This document shows positions 8,307-16,876 of a stretch of 64,000 nucleotides of DNA, piece after piece. The stretch is taken from positions 1 through 64,000 of the forward strand of contig JAFDVO010000036.1 in NCBI GenBank assembly GCA_018268955.1, in the 5' to 3' direction. The stretch's first letter is position 1. Every line of letters starts with the position of its first letter. The DNA is from Acidobacteriota bacterium. Its GTDB lineage: Bacteria; Acidobacteriota; Vicinamibacteria; Vicinamibacterales; CAVVIG01. A program made the translations under genes and the position numbers. Under the pieces are notes generated by a model. It searched no databases, was not told the origin of the DNA, and saw only the letters and a program-made list of their open reading frames with translations.

Positions 8307-9480
8307 CCGACACGATCGGCACCTTGACGTCGCTGGTCCGGCCATTGCGGAAGACCCTGATGGTTGCCGTCGAACCGATCTTCGCGTCCGCCACGAGGCG
8401 ATAGAGCTGCGACGGGTCATCGATCCGGGTGCCATTGAACCCGACGATCACGTCACCCGGCCGCACGCCCGCGTCATACGCTTCCGAACCGCGCATCATG
8501 CGGATCACGATGGCGCCCTGCGTGTTTGGTGCTCCGATCTCCTCCGCGATCTGCGGCGTGACCTTGTCGATCGCGACGATGCCGCCGATCGTGCCGCGCT
8601 GCACCTCGCCGTACTTCATCAGGTCGTTGACGACGTGCTGGACCAGGTTGCTGGGCACCGCGAATCCGATGCCCTGGTACCCGCCGCTCTGGCTGAAAAT
8701 CCCGGTGTTGATGCCGATCAGTTCGCCGCGCGTGTTGATCAGCGCACCGCCAGAGTTGCCGGGATTGATCGCGGCGTCGGTCTGGATGAAGTCCTCGTAC
8801 TGCGAGAAGCCCACGTTCGATCGACCGGTGGCGCTGATGATCCCGGCCGTCACGGTCCGGCTCAACTGGAACGGGCTACCGATCGCGAGCACCCACTCAC
8901 CGACCTGCAGCTTGCTCGAATCGCCCCACGGGATCGCCGGCAGGCCTTTCAGGTCCACCTTCAGGAGTGCGATGTCGGTCGCTGGGTCGGTCCCGATGAC
9001 GCGCCCTTTCACCTCACGGTTGTCACTCAGGGCGACGGTGATCTCCCGGACGTTCTCGCCGACGACGTGGTTGTTGGTGACGATGTAGCCGTCGGGGGAG
9101 ATGATGACCCCCGATCCGAGGCTCAGGGAACGCCGGTCGCGCGACCCGTACATGTCCTGATCGCCGAAGAAGTACTGGAAGAACGGATCGTTTTCGAACG
9201 GGGAGTTCGGGCGGCGGACGACCTGCAGCGACGAGATGTTCGCCACACCCTTCACGCCCTGGCCGGCGATTTTCGTGAAGTCGGGGCCAGTGGCCAGCGT
9301 GCCGGACACCTGCGGCGTGGGAGCGGTCCGCTGCTGCTGCGCTTCAGCGGCTGGCGCGGGTTGGGAGAGGGCAGGCTCGGCGACCGAATCGGCCGCATAG
9401 CGCATGCGGCCGGTCAACACCATGCCGGCCGTGAACCCGGCGACCACCAGGACGAATGTCAGGAGGAACCGGCGGAGCAT
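8287..9480 (-). CDS. HtrA/DegP-like serine protease
   Basis: A 397-residue protein. One N-terminal hydrophobic segment (about 3-25) anchors or exports it to the periplasm. The trypsin-like domain has the catalytic His in VTNNHVVG, the Asp in DPATDIALLKV and the Ser in NPGNSGGALI. One PDZ domain follows (about 295-385; GVRPGDVIVGFNG). A single PDZ domain makes it closer to DegS or single-PDZ HtrA enzymes than to DegP, which has two. It sits three bases after the hsp20 gene and overlaps the M23 peptidase gene. Confidence 0.92.
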   Translation of the reverse strand: MLRRFLLTFVLVVAGFTAGMVLTGRMRYAADSVAEPALSQPAPAAEAQQQRTAPTPQVSGTLATGPDFTKIAGQGVKGVANISSLQVVRRPNSPFENDPFFQYFFGDQDMYGSRDRRSLSLGSGVIISPDGYIVTNNHVVGENVREITVALSDNREVKGRVIGTDPATDIALLKVDLKGLPAIPWGDSSKLQVGEWVLAIGSPFQLSRTVTAGIISATGRSNVGFSQYEDFIQTDAAINPGNSGGALINTRGELIGINTGIFSQSGGYQGIGFAVPSNLVQHVVNDLMKYGEVQRGTIGGIVAIDKVTPQIAEEIGAPNTQGAIVIRMMRGSEAYDAGVRPGDVIVGFNGTRIDDPSQLYRLVADAKIGSTATIRVFRNGRTSDVKVPIVSDARHRR

Positions 9481-9483
9481 GGC

Positions 9484-9888
9484 TCAGGCGACGTCGATCT
9501 TGCGGGCGCCGCGGCCGCCGGCCTTCGGAATCGTGACCGTGAGCAGGCCGTCCTTGAGATCCGCTGAGACGTTGTCCACGTCGATCGGCTCGGGCAGCAC
9601 GAACGCTCGCGAGAAGCGGCCGTGGCCACGCTCGATGCGGTGGTATTGCTCGCACGGCACCTGGCTGCTGGCCCGCTGGCCGCGAATGACGACGCGGCCT
9701 TCCTCGGCGTGGATCTCGACGTCCTCACGCGCGAGCCCCGGCACTTCCGCGGTCAGCACGAAGCCGCCGGCCGTCTCGTACAGGTCCACGGGCGGCGTCC
9801 AACCGGGTGCGTCGCTGCCGACCAACTGCCCGATCTGATCGTGCAGTGCGAGCAGGTCGCGGAATGGATCCCAGCGGGAGAATGCCAC
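9484..9888 (-). CDS. Small heat-shock protein, Hsp20/alpha-crystallin family
   Basis: A 134-residue protein. The first 35 residues (WDPFRDLLAL) are the variable N-terminal arm, and the rest is an alpha-crystallin domain with the typical GREDVEIHAEEG-like strand and the closing LKDGLLTVTIPK motif. It is an ATP-independent holdase. It is first in an operon with htrA and an M23 peptidase, which points to protein and envelope stress. The GTG start is set by TACGAT exactly six bases upstream, so the message is probably leaderless. Confidence 0.92.
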   Translation of the reverse strand: MAFSRWDPFRDLLALHDQIGQLVGSDAPGWTPPVDLYETAGGFVLTAEVPGLAREDVEIHAEEGRVVIRGQRASSQVPCEQYHRIERGHGRFSRAFVLPEPIDVDNVSADLKDGLLTVTIPKAGGRGARKIDVA

Positions 9889-9900
9889 GGGAAAATCGTA
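9886..9900 (-). promoter_or_regulatory. Candidate leaderless promoter of the hsp20-htrA operon
   Basis: On the minus strand TACGAT (9895-9900) is followed by six bases and the GTG of hsp20 (9888-9886). No ribosome binding site fits in this gap. A second TACGAT on the plus strand at 9932-9937 may serve efp, making this a divergent promoter region. Confidence 0.5.
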
Positions 9901-9931
9901 GCACGGTTCCTCGAGCCTCGGCCATATGTGC

Positions 9932-9960
9932 TACGATTGCAAGGATATACAGGCACAGCT
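9932..9960 (+). promoter_or_regulatory. Candidate -10 element and leader of efp
   Basis: TACGAT at 9932-9937 lies 23 bases before the ATG of efp. Transcription would start near 9944, giving a leader of about 17 bases that includes an AAGGA-like ribosome binding site at its 5' edge. Confidence 0.35.
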
Positions 9961-10527
9961 ATGGCAGACACAGTACAGGCGAAGCGGCTCCGGAAGGGCC
10001 AGTTGATCAAGGTCGGCAACGACCTGTTCCGGATTCTCGAACTCCACCACCTCACTCCCGGCAACCTGCGCGCGCACGTGCAGTGCCGCATGCGCAACAT
10101 CCGAAGCCTGACGCTGCAGGACGTGAAGTGGCGCTCGGAAGAAGACATCGAGCGCGCGGTGCTCGACGAAAAGGAGATGCAGTACCTCTACAAGGACGGC
10201 GACTCCTACTGCTTCATGGACACCTCGACGTACGAGCAGGTGCACATGTCGGCCGAAGTGCTCGGCGACGCGACCGGGTTCATCATTCCCGACGCGCTGA
10301 TCCGGGTCGAGTTCTACGGTGAGGAACCGGTCGGCATCGAACTGCCGCAGACGGTCGACCTCGTCGTCAAGGAAACGGTCCCCGGCATCAAGGGCGCGAC
10401 CGCCAGCAACCAGATCAAGCCGGCGACGCTCGAGACCGGCCTCGTCGTGCAGGTGCCGCCCTTCGTGAACGAAGGCGACAAGATCCGGGTCAACACCGAA
10501 ACCGGCGAGTACCTCGGACGAGCCTGA
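9961..10527 (+). CDS. efp: Translation elongation factor P
   Basis: A 188-residue EF-P with three beta-barrel domains. It helps ribosomes through polyproline stretches. The N-terminal KOW-like domain carries the loop LTPGNLRAH; the residue that is modified in well-studied EF-Ps (Lys34 in E. coli, Arg32 in Pseudomonas) is Asn35 here, so neither beta-lysylation by EpmA nor rhamnosylation by EarP should apply. The C-terminal signature is complete (KGATASNQIKPATLETG and ETGEYLGRA). A longer upstream reading frame exists, but homology starts at this ATG. Confidence 0.95.
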   Translation: MADTVQAKRLRKGQLIKVGNDLFRILELHHLTPGNLRAHVQCRMRNIRSLTLQDVKWRSEEDIERAVLDEKEMQYLYKDGDSYCFMDTSTYEQVHMSAEVLGDATGFIIPDALIRVEFYGEEPVGIELPQTVDLVVKETVPGIKGATASNQIKPATLETGLVVQVPPFVNEGDKIRVNTETGEYLGRA

Positions 10528-10545
10528 GCGGCATCGCTGATGGCC

Positions 10546-10598
10546 AAGTGCCAATCGCTCATCGGACTTTCCGATTCGAGATTGGCGATTGGCATTTT
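10546..10598 (+). terminator. Nested hairpin after efp, probable terminator
   Basis: TGCCAATCGC at 10549-10558 pairs with GCGATTGGCA at 10585-10594, extended by three weaker pairs, and an inner hairpin ATCGGA-CTT-TCCGAT fills the loop. Four T residues follow at 10595-10598. It sits 20 bases after the efp stop. Confidence 0.5.
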
Positions 10599-10627
10599 GC
10601 GATTAGCATTGCGAGCAGTAAGGCCCT

Positions 10628-11209
10628 ATGGATGTCCGCAAGAAGCCGGAGCATGGCTGGATCGAGGTCATCACCGGCAGCATGTTCAGCGGGAAGAGTG
10701 AAGAGCTGATCCGGCGCATCCGCCGCGCGCAGATCGCGCGCCAGAAGGTGCAGGTCTTCAAGCCGGTCATCGACGACCGGTTCAGCCACGATCACATCGT
10801 CTCGCACAGCGACATGCGGATCGCGTCGACCAACCTCCGGTCGTCGGACGACATCCTGCGTGCGGTTGAAGCCGAGACCGAGGTGGTCGGCATCGATGAA
10901 GGGCAGTTCTTCGACCTGAACCTGCCCGCCGCGTGCAATACGCTTGCTGACCGCGGCAAGCGCGTCATCGTGGCCGGGCTGGACCAGGATTACCTTGGCC
11001 GTCCGTTCGAGCCGATGCCCCAGCTGCTGGCCATCGCGGAATACATCACCAAGACGCTGGCTATTTGCATGGTGTGCGGCGATCCCGCGAACCACACGCA
11101 GCGCCTCGTCGCCAGCGGCGAGCGCGTCCTCGTGGGAGCCACCGGTCTCTACGAGGCGCGATGCCGGCACTGTTTCGACCCGACCCTCGCCAACGTCGAA
11201 AAGTCATAG
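10628..11209 (+). CDS. tdk: Thymidine kinase
   Basis: A 193-residue type II thymidine kinase that phosphorylates thymidine to dTMP in the salvage pathway. The P-loop is TGSMFSGKS near residue 17, the Asp-Glu of the active site is in GIDEGQFFD, and the lasso loop and zinc site are shown by CMVCG and CRHC. Length matches the family. The next gene begins 22 bases downstream with its own -10-like element. Confidence 0.95.
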   Translation: MDVRKKPEHGWIEVITGSMFSGKSEELIRRIRRAQIARQKVQVFKPVIDDRFSHDHIVSHSDMRIASTNLRSSDDILRAVEAETEVVGIDEGQFFDLNLPAACNTLADRGKRVIVAGLDQDYLGRPFEPMPQLLAIAEYITKTLAICMVCGDPANHTQRLVASGERVLVGATGLYEARCRHCFDPTLANVEKS

Positions 11210-11219
11210 GCAGTTCCCG

Positions 11220-11234
11220 TAGAATCGGCCCGTG
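11220..11234 (+). promoter_or_regulatory. Candidate leaderless -10 element
   Basis: TAGAAT at 11220-11225, six bases, then the GTG at 11232. This matches the leaderless spacing seen at 39, 9888 (minus), 27486, 47877 and 63063. Confidence 0.5.
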
Positions 11235-11777
11235 GATCTGGTCACGGGTACCCTGATTCTTCTCGGCGCCGGCTTTCTCGTCGCCAACGTCCGTCTGCTC
11301 CTCGACTACATGAAGTTCAAGCGGCGCGCCCGGCACGCGCTGCTGACCTGGCCGAGCCCACCCCTGCCGTTTCAGTCGCTGACCACTGCGCTCGGCTTCG
11401 CGACCGGCGCCCTCGTCCTCGTCAAGGTCTTCCTTGTGCATCGTCAGGTCTTCGGCGAGACGATGATGTTCGTGTACTTCGCCGGGTTGCTGCCGCTCAG
11501 CCGGCGCATCGGCCGCGGGTTCTACGACGACGGGATCTGGGCCGACACGGCGTTCATTCCGTACACCGAGGTGGGCGGGGTCACGTGGCGGGAGAGTGAG
11601 CATGCCGTCTCGCTCATCGTGATCTCGCGCCTGAGAAACCTGGCGCGGCGCCTTGCGGTCCCGCTGGAGCACTACGGCGAGGCACGCCGCCTGCTTCGCG
11701 AGAAGATCGGCCACCACGAGATCCAGTTCGGGACCGGCCTGGATCTTGGTGGGCATGATGAGAGGGAAAACGCATAG
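11232..11777 (+). CDS. Membrane protein of unknown function
   Basis: A 181-residue protein with two or three hydrophobic segments (about 5-25, 55-75 and 80-95), followed by a cytosolic domain with the sequence GFYDDGIWADTAFIPY and RLAVPLEHYGEARRLL. This second half, which reads like a PH-like fold that follows a membrane anchor, is seen in several uncharacterised bacterial membrane proteins (DUF5673-like), but I am not certain of the family. The GTG start is chosen from the TAGAAT element six bases upstream. Confidence 0.65.
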   Translation: MDLVTGTLILLGAGFLVANVRLLLDYMKFKRRARHALLTWPSPPLPFQSLTTALGFATGALVLVKVFLVHRQVFGETMMFVYFAGLLPLSRRIGRGFYDDGIWADTAFIPYTEVGGVTWRESEHAVSLIVISRLRNLARRLAVPLEHYGEARRLLREKIGHHEIQFGTGLDLGGHDERENA

Positions 11778-11934
11778 GGACGCTAGACGTTAGACGCTAG
11801 ACAGACGTCAGACGTTAGACGTTAGACGTGAGAATTGAATTCAGAAGTCAGGAATCAGAAGTTCTGACGTCTCACTTCTCACGTCTTACTTCTGAAGTCT
11901 CACGTCTAACGTCTTCACCTCCCCGGAGGGGCGA
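11778..11934. repeat. Palindromic GACGTTAGA/TCAGAAGT repeat region before ku
   Basis: The gap is filled with degenerate copies of GACGTTAGA and TCAGAAGT on one side and their reverse complements on the other. AGACGTTAGACGTGAGA (11817-11833) is a perfect 17-base inverted repeat of 11898-11914, and TTCAGAAGT (11840-11848) pairs with 11888-11896 inside it. It could form a long hairpin. Related arrays lie at 12787-12913, 23890-23925 and 55052-55146. Confidence 0.8.
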
Positions 11935-12786
11935 ATGGCTGCACGCGCAACGTGGAAGGGGTTTCTGAAGATCAGCCTGGTGAACATCCCGATCAAGGTG
12001 TTCCCGGCGACCGAGTCGTCCGGGAGCATCTCGTTCAACCAGCTCCACGGCGAATGCCGCACGCGCATCCAGCAGAAGCGCTGGTGTCCCGCGTGTGACC
12101 GCGAGGTCCCGAGCAGCGAGATCGTGAAGGGGTACGAGTTCGCCAAGGGACAGTACGTGGTCCTCACCGAGGAGGACTTCGACAAGGTGCGCCCCGAGTC
12201 GACCCGCGTCATCGATCTTGTCCAGTTTGCCGACGCGGACGCGATCGACCCGATGTTTGTGGACCGCGCCTACTACCTCGCGCCGGATGGCGGCATGGCG
12301 GCGGACGCCTTCGCCGTGATGCGAGAAGGCATGGCCGGGAAGGTGGGGGTCGGCAAGCTGGCGCTGTACGGGCGCGAGTACCTCGTCGCGGTCAAACCAC
12401 AGGGGCGCGGCATCGTCATGTACACGCTGCATCATGCCGCCGAGATCCGCAGCATCGAGCAGGTGGAGGAGCTGAACTCGGTGCCCGCGGTGGTGAGGCC
12501 GGAGGAGATCAAGCTCGCCCAGCAGGTCATCGGCACGTTCGAAGGGCCGCTCGATCTCGCGACGTACACCGACGAATACCGCGAGGGCCTGCAGCGGATC
12601 ATCGAGGCGAAGGTCGCAGGGCAGGAGGTCGTCGCCACGCCGGTGGAAGCGCCGGCGAAGGTGGTGAACCTGATGGACGCGCTGAAGAAGAGCCTGGATC
12701 AGGTGAGCGCCGCGAAGAAGAAGCCGGCGAAGGTCAGCGCCACCGCACCAGCCGCGAAGAGCGCGCCGAAGCGCAAACGCGCTTAG
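11935..12786 (+). CDS. ku: Ku homodimeric DNA end-binding protein
   Basis: A 283-residue bacterial Ku. It binds double-strand ends in non-homologous end joining and recruits LigD. The core Ku beta-barrel covers about residues 8-250, with typical stretches such as GFLKISLVNIPIKVF near the start and KGYEFAKGQYVVL. The tail after residue 250 is Lys/Ala/Pro rich, as in Ku proteins that use the basic C-terminus to bind DNA. A good ribosome binding site, GGAGGGGCGA, precedes the ATG. No ligD gene is in the window. Both sides of the gene are filled with palindromic repeats. Confidence 0.95.
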   Translation: MAARATWKGFLKISLVNIPIKVFPATESSGSISFNQLHGECRTRIQQKRWCPACDREVPSSEIVKGYEFAKGQYVVLTEEDFDKVRPESTRVIDLVQFADADAIDPMFVDRAYYLAPDGGMAADAFAVMREGMAGKVGVGKLALYGREYLVAVKPQGRGIVMYTLHHAAEIRSIEQVEELNSVPAVVRPEEIKLAQQVIGTFEGPLDLATYTDEYREGLQRIIEAKVAGQEVVATPVEAPAKVVNLMDALKKSLDQVSAAKKKPAKVSATAPAAKSAPKRKRA

Positions 12787-12913
12787 GGAAGTTGGAACTT
12801 AGAGTTCAGAAGTCAGAAGTGAGGCCATGCCATTCCGAGCGCACTTCTTGTGTTCTCTACTTCTGAATTCTGACTTCTGAGTTCTAACGTCTCAGTTCTA
12901 ACGTCTAACGTCC
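12787..12913. repeat. Second palindromic repeat region, after ku
   Basis: The same TCAGAAGT and TCTAACGTC units as at 11778-11934 fill this gap between the converging ku and CDP-alcohol transferase genes. Copies read in both orientations (GTTCAGAAGTCAGAAGTGAG early; TTCTGACTTCTGAGTTC later). No T-tract terminator is seen. Confidence 0.75.
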
Positions 12914-13804
12914 CTATCGTCCTGCCAACAGTCCGATCAGCCCGAGGCCGGAGGCGGTCGGGTCGGCCAGCCAGTCGGGCGGCACGAGCCACACGAAGGC
13001 GAGGATCGAGATCACCCACATGTCGTAGGGGACGGACGTTCTCGGGTCGGTCCAGAAGAACGCGCGGGTGAAGGCGCCGCTGAGGCCGGCCTTCGACGGC
13101 ATCGGCAGGTCGTTCAGCGCCAGGTATGTGTAGTAGATCCGGTTGGCGACCGTCAGCACCGAGAGCGACAGGATCACCCACAGCACCCCGGCGAAGCGGT
13201 TCGTGAACGCCCCGATCATGAACAGGACGATGCGCTCGGGCCGCTCCATGAACCCGACCTTGCACTTCTCGACAAGGCACTCGGCGCGGGCGCGCGCATA
13301 GCTCGTCATGATCGTGAAGATCAGCGTGATCCCCGCGATCATCACGTAGTCGGTCCGCCCCAGCGTGGAGTAGAGGTAGATCAGCCCCATGAAGAGGGCC
13401 AGGTCGGAGAACCGGTCCAGCGTCGAGTCCCAGAAGGCCCCGAACCGCGACTCGAGCTTCAGCTCGTGTGCGACCTTGCCATCGATGAAGTCGAAGATGT
13501 TCGCGCAGATCATCACCACGCCCGCCAGCACGAAACGGCGCAACCCGAGCGCCCACGCGGCGAGCACGTTGATGAGCACACCCACCAGCGTGAGCACATT
13601 CGGGTGGATCCGCAGCGCCACGCAGAACGCGATGATCGCGCGCAGCGGGAACCAGCAGATCGTCCCGATGATGCCCGTGAAGGTGAGGTTCGACTTCGGC
13701 GCCTGATCAGTGCGGGCGCCGCGATCCTGTTGTGACGAGACGACTTCTGCTTTCGAGGACACGGTATGATGGAGGGTTCCGACCGGAAGCCGGAAACGCG
13801 CCAT
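12914..13804 (-). CDS. CDP-alcohol phosphatidyltransferase family protein
   Basis: A 296-residue membrane protein with about six hydrophobic segments. The catalytic motif of the family (DxxDGxxAR, 8 residues, GxxxDxxxD) is seen as DFIDGKVAH and GAFWDSTLDR, so all metal-binding Asp residues are present but the motif Arg is His. It should transfer a phosphatidyl or similar group from a CDP-alcohol; PgsA, PIP synthase and related enzymes share this fold, so the product is not certain. The ATG is 8 bases from the divergent uvrC start; a GTG start about 13 codons later is also possible. Confidence 0.82.
   Translation of the reverse strand: MARFRLPVGTLHHTVSSKAEVVSSQQDRGARTDQAPKSNLTFTGIIGTICWFPLRAIIAFCVALRIHPNVLTLVGVLINVLAAWALGLRRFVLAGVVMICANIFDFIDGKVAHELKLESRFGAFWDSTLDRFSDLALFMGLIYLYSTLGRTDYVMIAGITLIFTIMTSYARARAECLVEKCKVGFMERPERIVLFMIGAFTNRFAGVLWVILSLSVLTVANRIYYTYLALNDLPMPSKAGLSGAFTRAFFWTDPRTSVPYDMWVISILAFVWLVPPDWLADPTASGLGLIGLLAGR
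13766..13771 (+). promoter_or_regulatory. Candidate -10 element of uvrC
   Basis: TATGAT at 13766-13771, 41 bases before the uvrC ATG and inside the start of the divergent gene. The -35 is not clear. Confidence 0.3.
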
Positions 13805-13812
13805 AGTAACGT

Positions 13813-15747
13813 ATGCCCATCCGCGATCTCAAGGATCAGATAGCCCGGTTGCCCGAACAGCCCGGGGTCTACCTGTACTTCAACGCGGGTGGCGACACGA
13901 TTTACGTGGGCAAGGCGCGGTCGCTCCGCGACCGTGTCCGCAATTACCTCGGCGCGTACGGCAGCAGCCCCAAGACCGACGCCCTGCTCGACGACATCGT
14001 CCGCCTCGAGTTCATCGTCACCGACTCGGTCGTGGAGGCGCTGGCCCTCGAGAACAACCTGATCAAGCAGCGGAGCCCCAAGTACAACATCCTGCTCCGC
14101 GATGACAAGAACTACCCCTACCTCCAGCTGACCACGACGGAAGAGTTCCCGCGAGTCCTCGTGGCACGCAGCGTCGAGCGTGACGGCAACGTGTACGCCG
14201 GTCCCTTCATGCCGGCGCGCTTCGCGCGCAAGACGATGGCGCTGACGCACCAGCTGTTCGGGATCCGCTCCTGCAACGAGGTGATCACGGGGCAGCGCAA
14301 CCGGCCGTGCCTCGAGTACGACATCAAGCGCTGCATCGCCCCCTGCGTCGCGAGCGTCTGCAGCCCGGAGGAGTACGCGCGCGCCGTGGACCACACACGC
14401 CTCTTCCTCGAGGGCCGGAACGAAGAGCTCACGCGTGAGCTGCAGGCGCGGATGCTCGATGCGTCCGAAGATCTGCGCTTCGAAGAGGCCGCCCAACTGC
14501 GGGACGCGATCCGGACCATCCAGACGCTGGAGGACCGGCAGCAGAAGATGGCCACGGTCGAGCTCGGGAACCGTGACGTGTTCGGGATCAAGACCGGCCC
14601 GGCGGGCGCAGCCGTGCAGGTCTTCCAGGTTCGCGGCGGTCGCGTCGTCGAACGCGTGGACCTCGGCACCGACGCCGGTACGGCGGGCCAGACGGAAGGG
14701 GAGGTGCTGTCGGCCGCGCTCCAGCAGTTCTATGAGGCGCGTCTCGCACCGCCCGAAGTGCACGTGCCGGTCGACCCGGATGAGCGCGAGGCGCTGGAGA
14801 CGTGGCTCGGCGAGCGGGCGGGCCGGAAGGTACGCCTGATCGTGCCGCAGCGCGGCGACAAGCGAGGGCTCGTGGACCTGGCGAACCGAAACGCCGGCCT
14901 GTCGTACCAGAACCGCTTCAACACCGAGACGACGGCGCAGTACGACGCGTTGGCGACGCTGCAGCACGTCCTCAATCTGCCGTCGCTCCCGCGGCGGATC
15001 GAGTGCTTCGATATCTCCACGTTCCAGGGCAGCGAAACCGTCGCGTCGATGGTGGTCTGCGAAGACGGCCGGATGAAGCGGAGCGACTACCGCAAGTTCC
15101 GCGTGCGCGGCACGAAGGTGGCCGAGCATCAGGGGCCAGGGGCGTCGGGGAACGCTCGCGCAGTCGCGCCGGCAGCCGCGGAGCGGGACAGCCGCGAGGC
15201 CGTTGCGCACATCGCGCTGCCTGCTGACGCATCGGCGCAGCGGATCGCAAACGACTTCGCGTCGATGCACGAAGTGGTGCGGAGGCGCTACAGGCGGGTG
15301 CTCGAGCAGGGCGGGCCGTTTCCGGACCTGATCCTGATCGACGGCGGCAAAGGGCAGTTGGAGGCCGCCTACGCCGCGCTCGAAGAGCTCGGGCTCGCCA
15401 ACCTTGTGGCCGCAGGCATCGCCAAGAAGGAAGAGCTCCTGTTCACGCGCGACCACGACCAGCCGATCGCGCTGCGCGCGGGAGACCCCGCGCTGCTGCT
15501 GGTCCAGCGGGTGCGCGACGAAGCGCACCGCTTTGCGGTCACCTTCCACCGGAAGGCACGCACCATGCGCGACCTGGGCTCGGCACTGGACAGCATTCCG
15601 GGCGTCGGGCCGCGGCGACGTCGGCACTTGCTGACGACCTTCGGCAGCGTGGCTGGCGTGCGGCGTGCGACCCGCGAGGAACTGGCGTCCGTCATCGGCA
15701 CGAAACTGGCCGATGCCGTCCTTGCCTTTTTCGCAGGGCAGCCGTAA
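13813..15747 (+). CDS. uvrC: Excinuclease ABC subunit C
   Basis: A 644-residue UvrC, the dual-incision nuclease of nucleotide excision repair. The GIY-YIG domain is at the N-terminus (PGVYLYF, IYVGKARSLRDRV), a UvrB-binding UVR motif is near 215-250, the RNase-H-like domain has IECFDISTFQGSE and LILIDGGKGQLEAA, and a helix-hairpin-helix pair ends the protein (SIPGVGPRRRRHLL). It is about 30 residues longer than E. coli UvrC because of an Ala/Gly-rich insert near residues 435-475. Ku lies on the other side of one gene, so repair genes are loosely grouped. Confidence 0.96.
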   Translation: MPIRDLKDQIARLPEQPGVYLYFNAGGDTIYVGKARSLRDRVRNYLGAYGSSPKTDALLDDIVRLEFIVTDSVVEALALENNLIKQRSPKYNILLRDDKNYPYLQLTTTEEFPRVLVARSVERDGNVYAGPFMPARFARKTMALTHQLFGIRSCNEVITGQRNRPCLEYDIKRCIAPCVASVCSPEEYARAVDHTRLFLEGRNEELTRELQARMLDASEDLRFEEAAQLRDAIRTIQTLEDRQQKMATVELGNRDVFGIKTGPAGAAVQVFQVRGGRVVERVDLGTDAGTAGQTEGEVLSAALQQFYEARLAPPEVHVPVDPDEREALETWLGERAGRKVRLIVPQRGDKRGLVDLANRNAGLSYQNRFNTETTAQYDALATLQHVLNLPSLPRRIECFDISTFQGSETVASMVVCEDGRMKRSDYRKFRVRGTKVAEHQGPGASGNARAVAPAAAERDSREAVAHIALPADASAQRIANDFASMHEVVRRRYRRVLEQGGPFPDLILIDGGKGQLEAAYAALEELGLANLVAAGIAKKEELLFTRDHDQPIALRAGDPALLLVQRVRDEAHRFAVTFHRKARTMRDLGSALDSIPGVGPRRRRHLLTTFGSVAGVRRATREELASVIGTKLADAVLAFFAGQP

Positions 15748-15858
15748 CCTGTACCGCCTTGCCCGTCCTCGGATGGGCCGGACCTCGCCAGATCCTCACC
15801 AACGTGGGTTCGCGCAGGTTTCATCGCCTTCTTCCAGTGTTTTCGCGCTGATTTCGAG

Positions 15859-16875
15859 ATGACGACTGCTACGCCTGCCGGAAAGGCCCGGGTCGTGTCG
15901 GGCATGCGTCCGACCGGACCGCTGCACCTGGGGCACCTTGTCGGAGCCCTCGGCAACTGGGTGCCGCTCCAGGACACGTACGACTGTTACTACTTCGTCG
16001 CGGACTGGCATGCGCTGACCAGCGACTACGCGAACACGTCCAACCTGACGGCGTTTGCCTACGAGATGGCTGCGGACTGGATTGCGGCCGGGCTCGATCC
16101 CGAGAAGAGCACCCTGTTCGTGCAGTCGCTCGTGCCCGAGCACGCCGAGCTCTACCTGCTGCTGTCGATGGTCGTGCCCGTGCCGTGGCTCGAGCGGGTT
16201 CCCACCTACAAGGAACAGCAGGAGAACCTGAAGGACAAGGACCTGTCGTCAATCGGCTTTCTCGGCTATCCGCTGCTGCAGACCGCCGACGTCGCGCTCT
16301 ATGACGCGCGGTTCGTGCCCGTTGGCGACGACCAGGTCGCGCATCTCGAATTGGCGCGCGAATCGGTTCGTCGCTTCAACAACTTCTTCGGCGACGTCCT
16401 GGTCGAGCCGCAGCCGCTGCTCTCGAAGTTCAGCCGCCTGCCCGGGCTCGACGGCGACAAGAAGATGAGCAAGAGCCTCGGCAACACGATTCACCTGTCC
16501 GAGTCGGCCGAGGATGTGCGCAAGAAGGTGCGGTCGATGTACACGGATCCGAAGCGGGTCCGCGCCGACATCCCGGGGACCGTCGAGGGCAATCCGGTCT
16601 TCATCTACCACGACGCGTTCAACCCGAACGTCGACGAGGTGAACGACCTGAAGGAGCGCTACCGCGCGGGCAAGGTCGGCGACGTCGAGGTGAAGACGAA
16701 GCTCGCGAACGCGCTCAACGCGCACCTCGAGCCGATCCGCGAGAAGCGCGCCCAGGTGCTCGCGAACCCGAACACCGTGCGCGACATCCTCCACGAAGGC
16801 TCGCGTCGTGCCCGTGCCGTTGCCATCGAGACGATGGAGCGGGTGCGCGACGCGGTGAAGATCACCTACCGGTAG
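15859..16875 (+). CDS. trpS: Tryptophanyl-tRNA synthetase
   Basis: A class I synthetase of 338 residues. The HIGH motif appears as PLHLGHLVGAL near residue 20 and the KMSKS loop as DKKMSKSLGN near residue 204. Length is normal for a bacterial TrpRS. It is followed after one base by scpA, so the three genes trpS-scpA-scpB form one operon, an arrangement known from several phyla. Confidence 0.96.
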   Translation: MTTATPAGKARVVSGMRPTGPLHLGHLVGALGNWVPLQDTYDCYYFVADWHALTSDYANTSNLTAFAYEMAADWIAAGLDPEKSTLFVQSLVPEHAELYLLLSMVVPVPWLERVPTYKEQQENLKDKDLSSIGFLGYPLLQTADVALYDARFVPVGDDQVAHLELARESVRRFNNFFGDVLVEPQPLLSKFSRLPGLDGDKKMSKSLGNTIHLSESAEDVRKKVRSMYTDPKRVRADIPGTVEGNPVFIYHDAFNPNVDEVNDLKERYRAGKVGDVEVKTKLANALNAHLEPIREKRAQVLANPNTVRDILHEGSRRARAVAIETMERVRDAVKITYR

Positions 16876-16876
16876 C

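Noticed and set aside
13513-15627. A 704-codon frame antisense to uvrC
   Set aside because: It is a His/Arg/Leu-rich shadow of uvrC, whose domains are complete on the plus strand.
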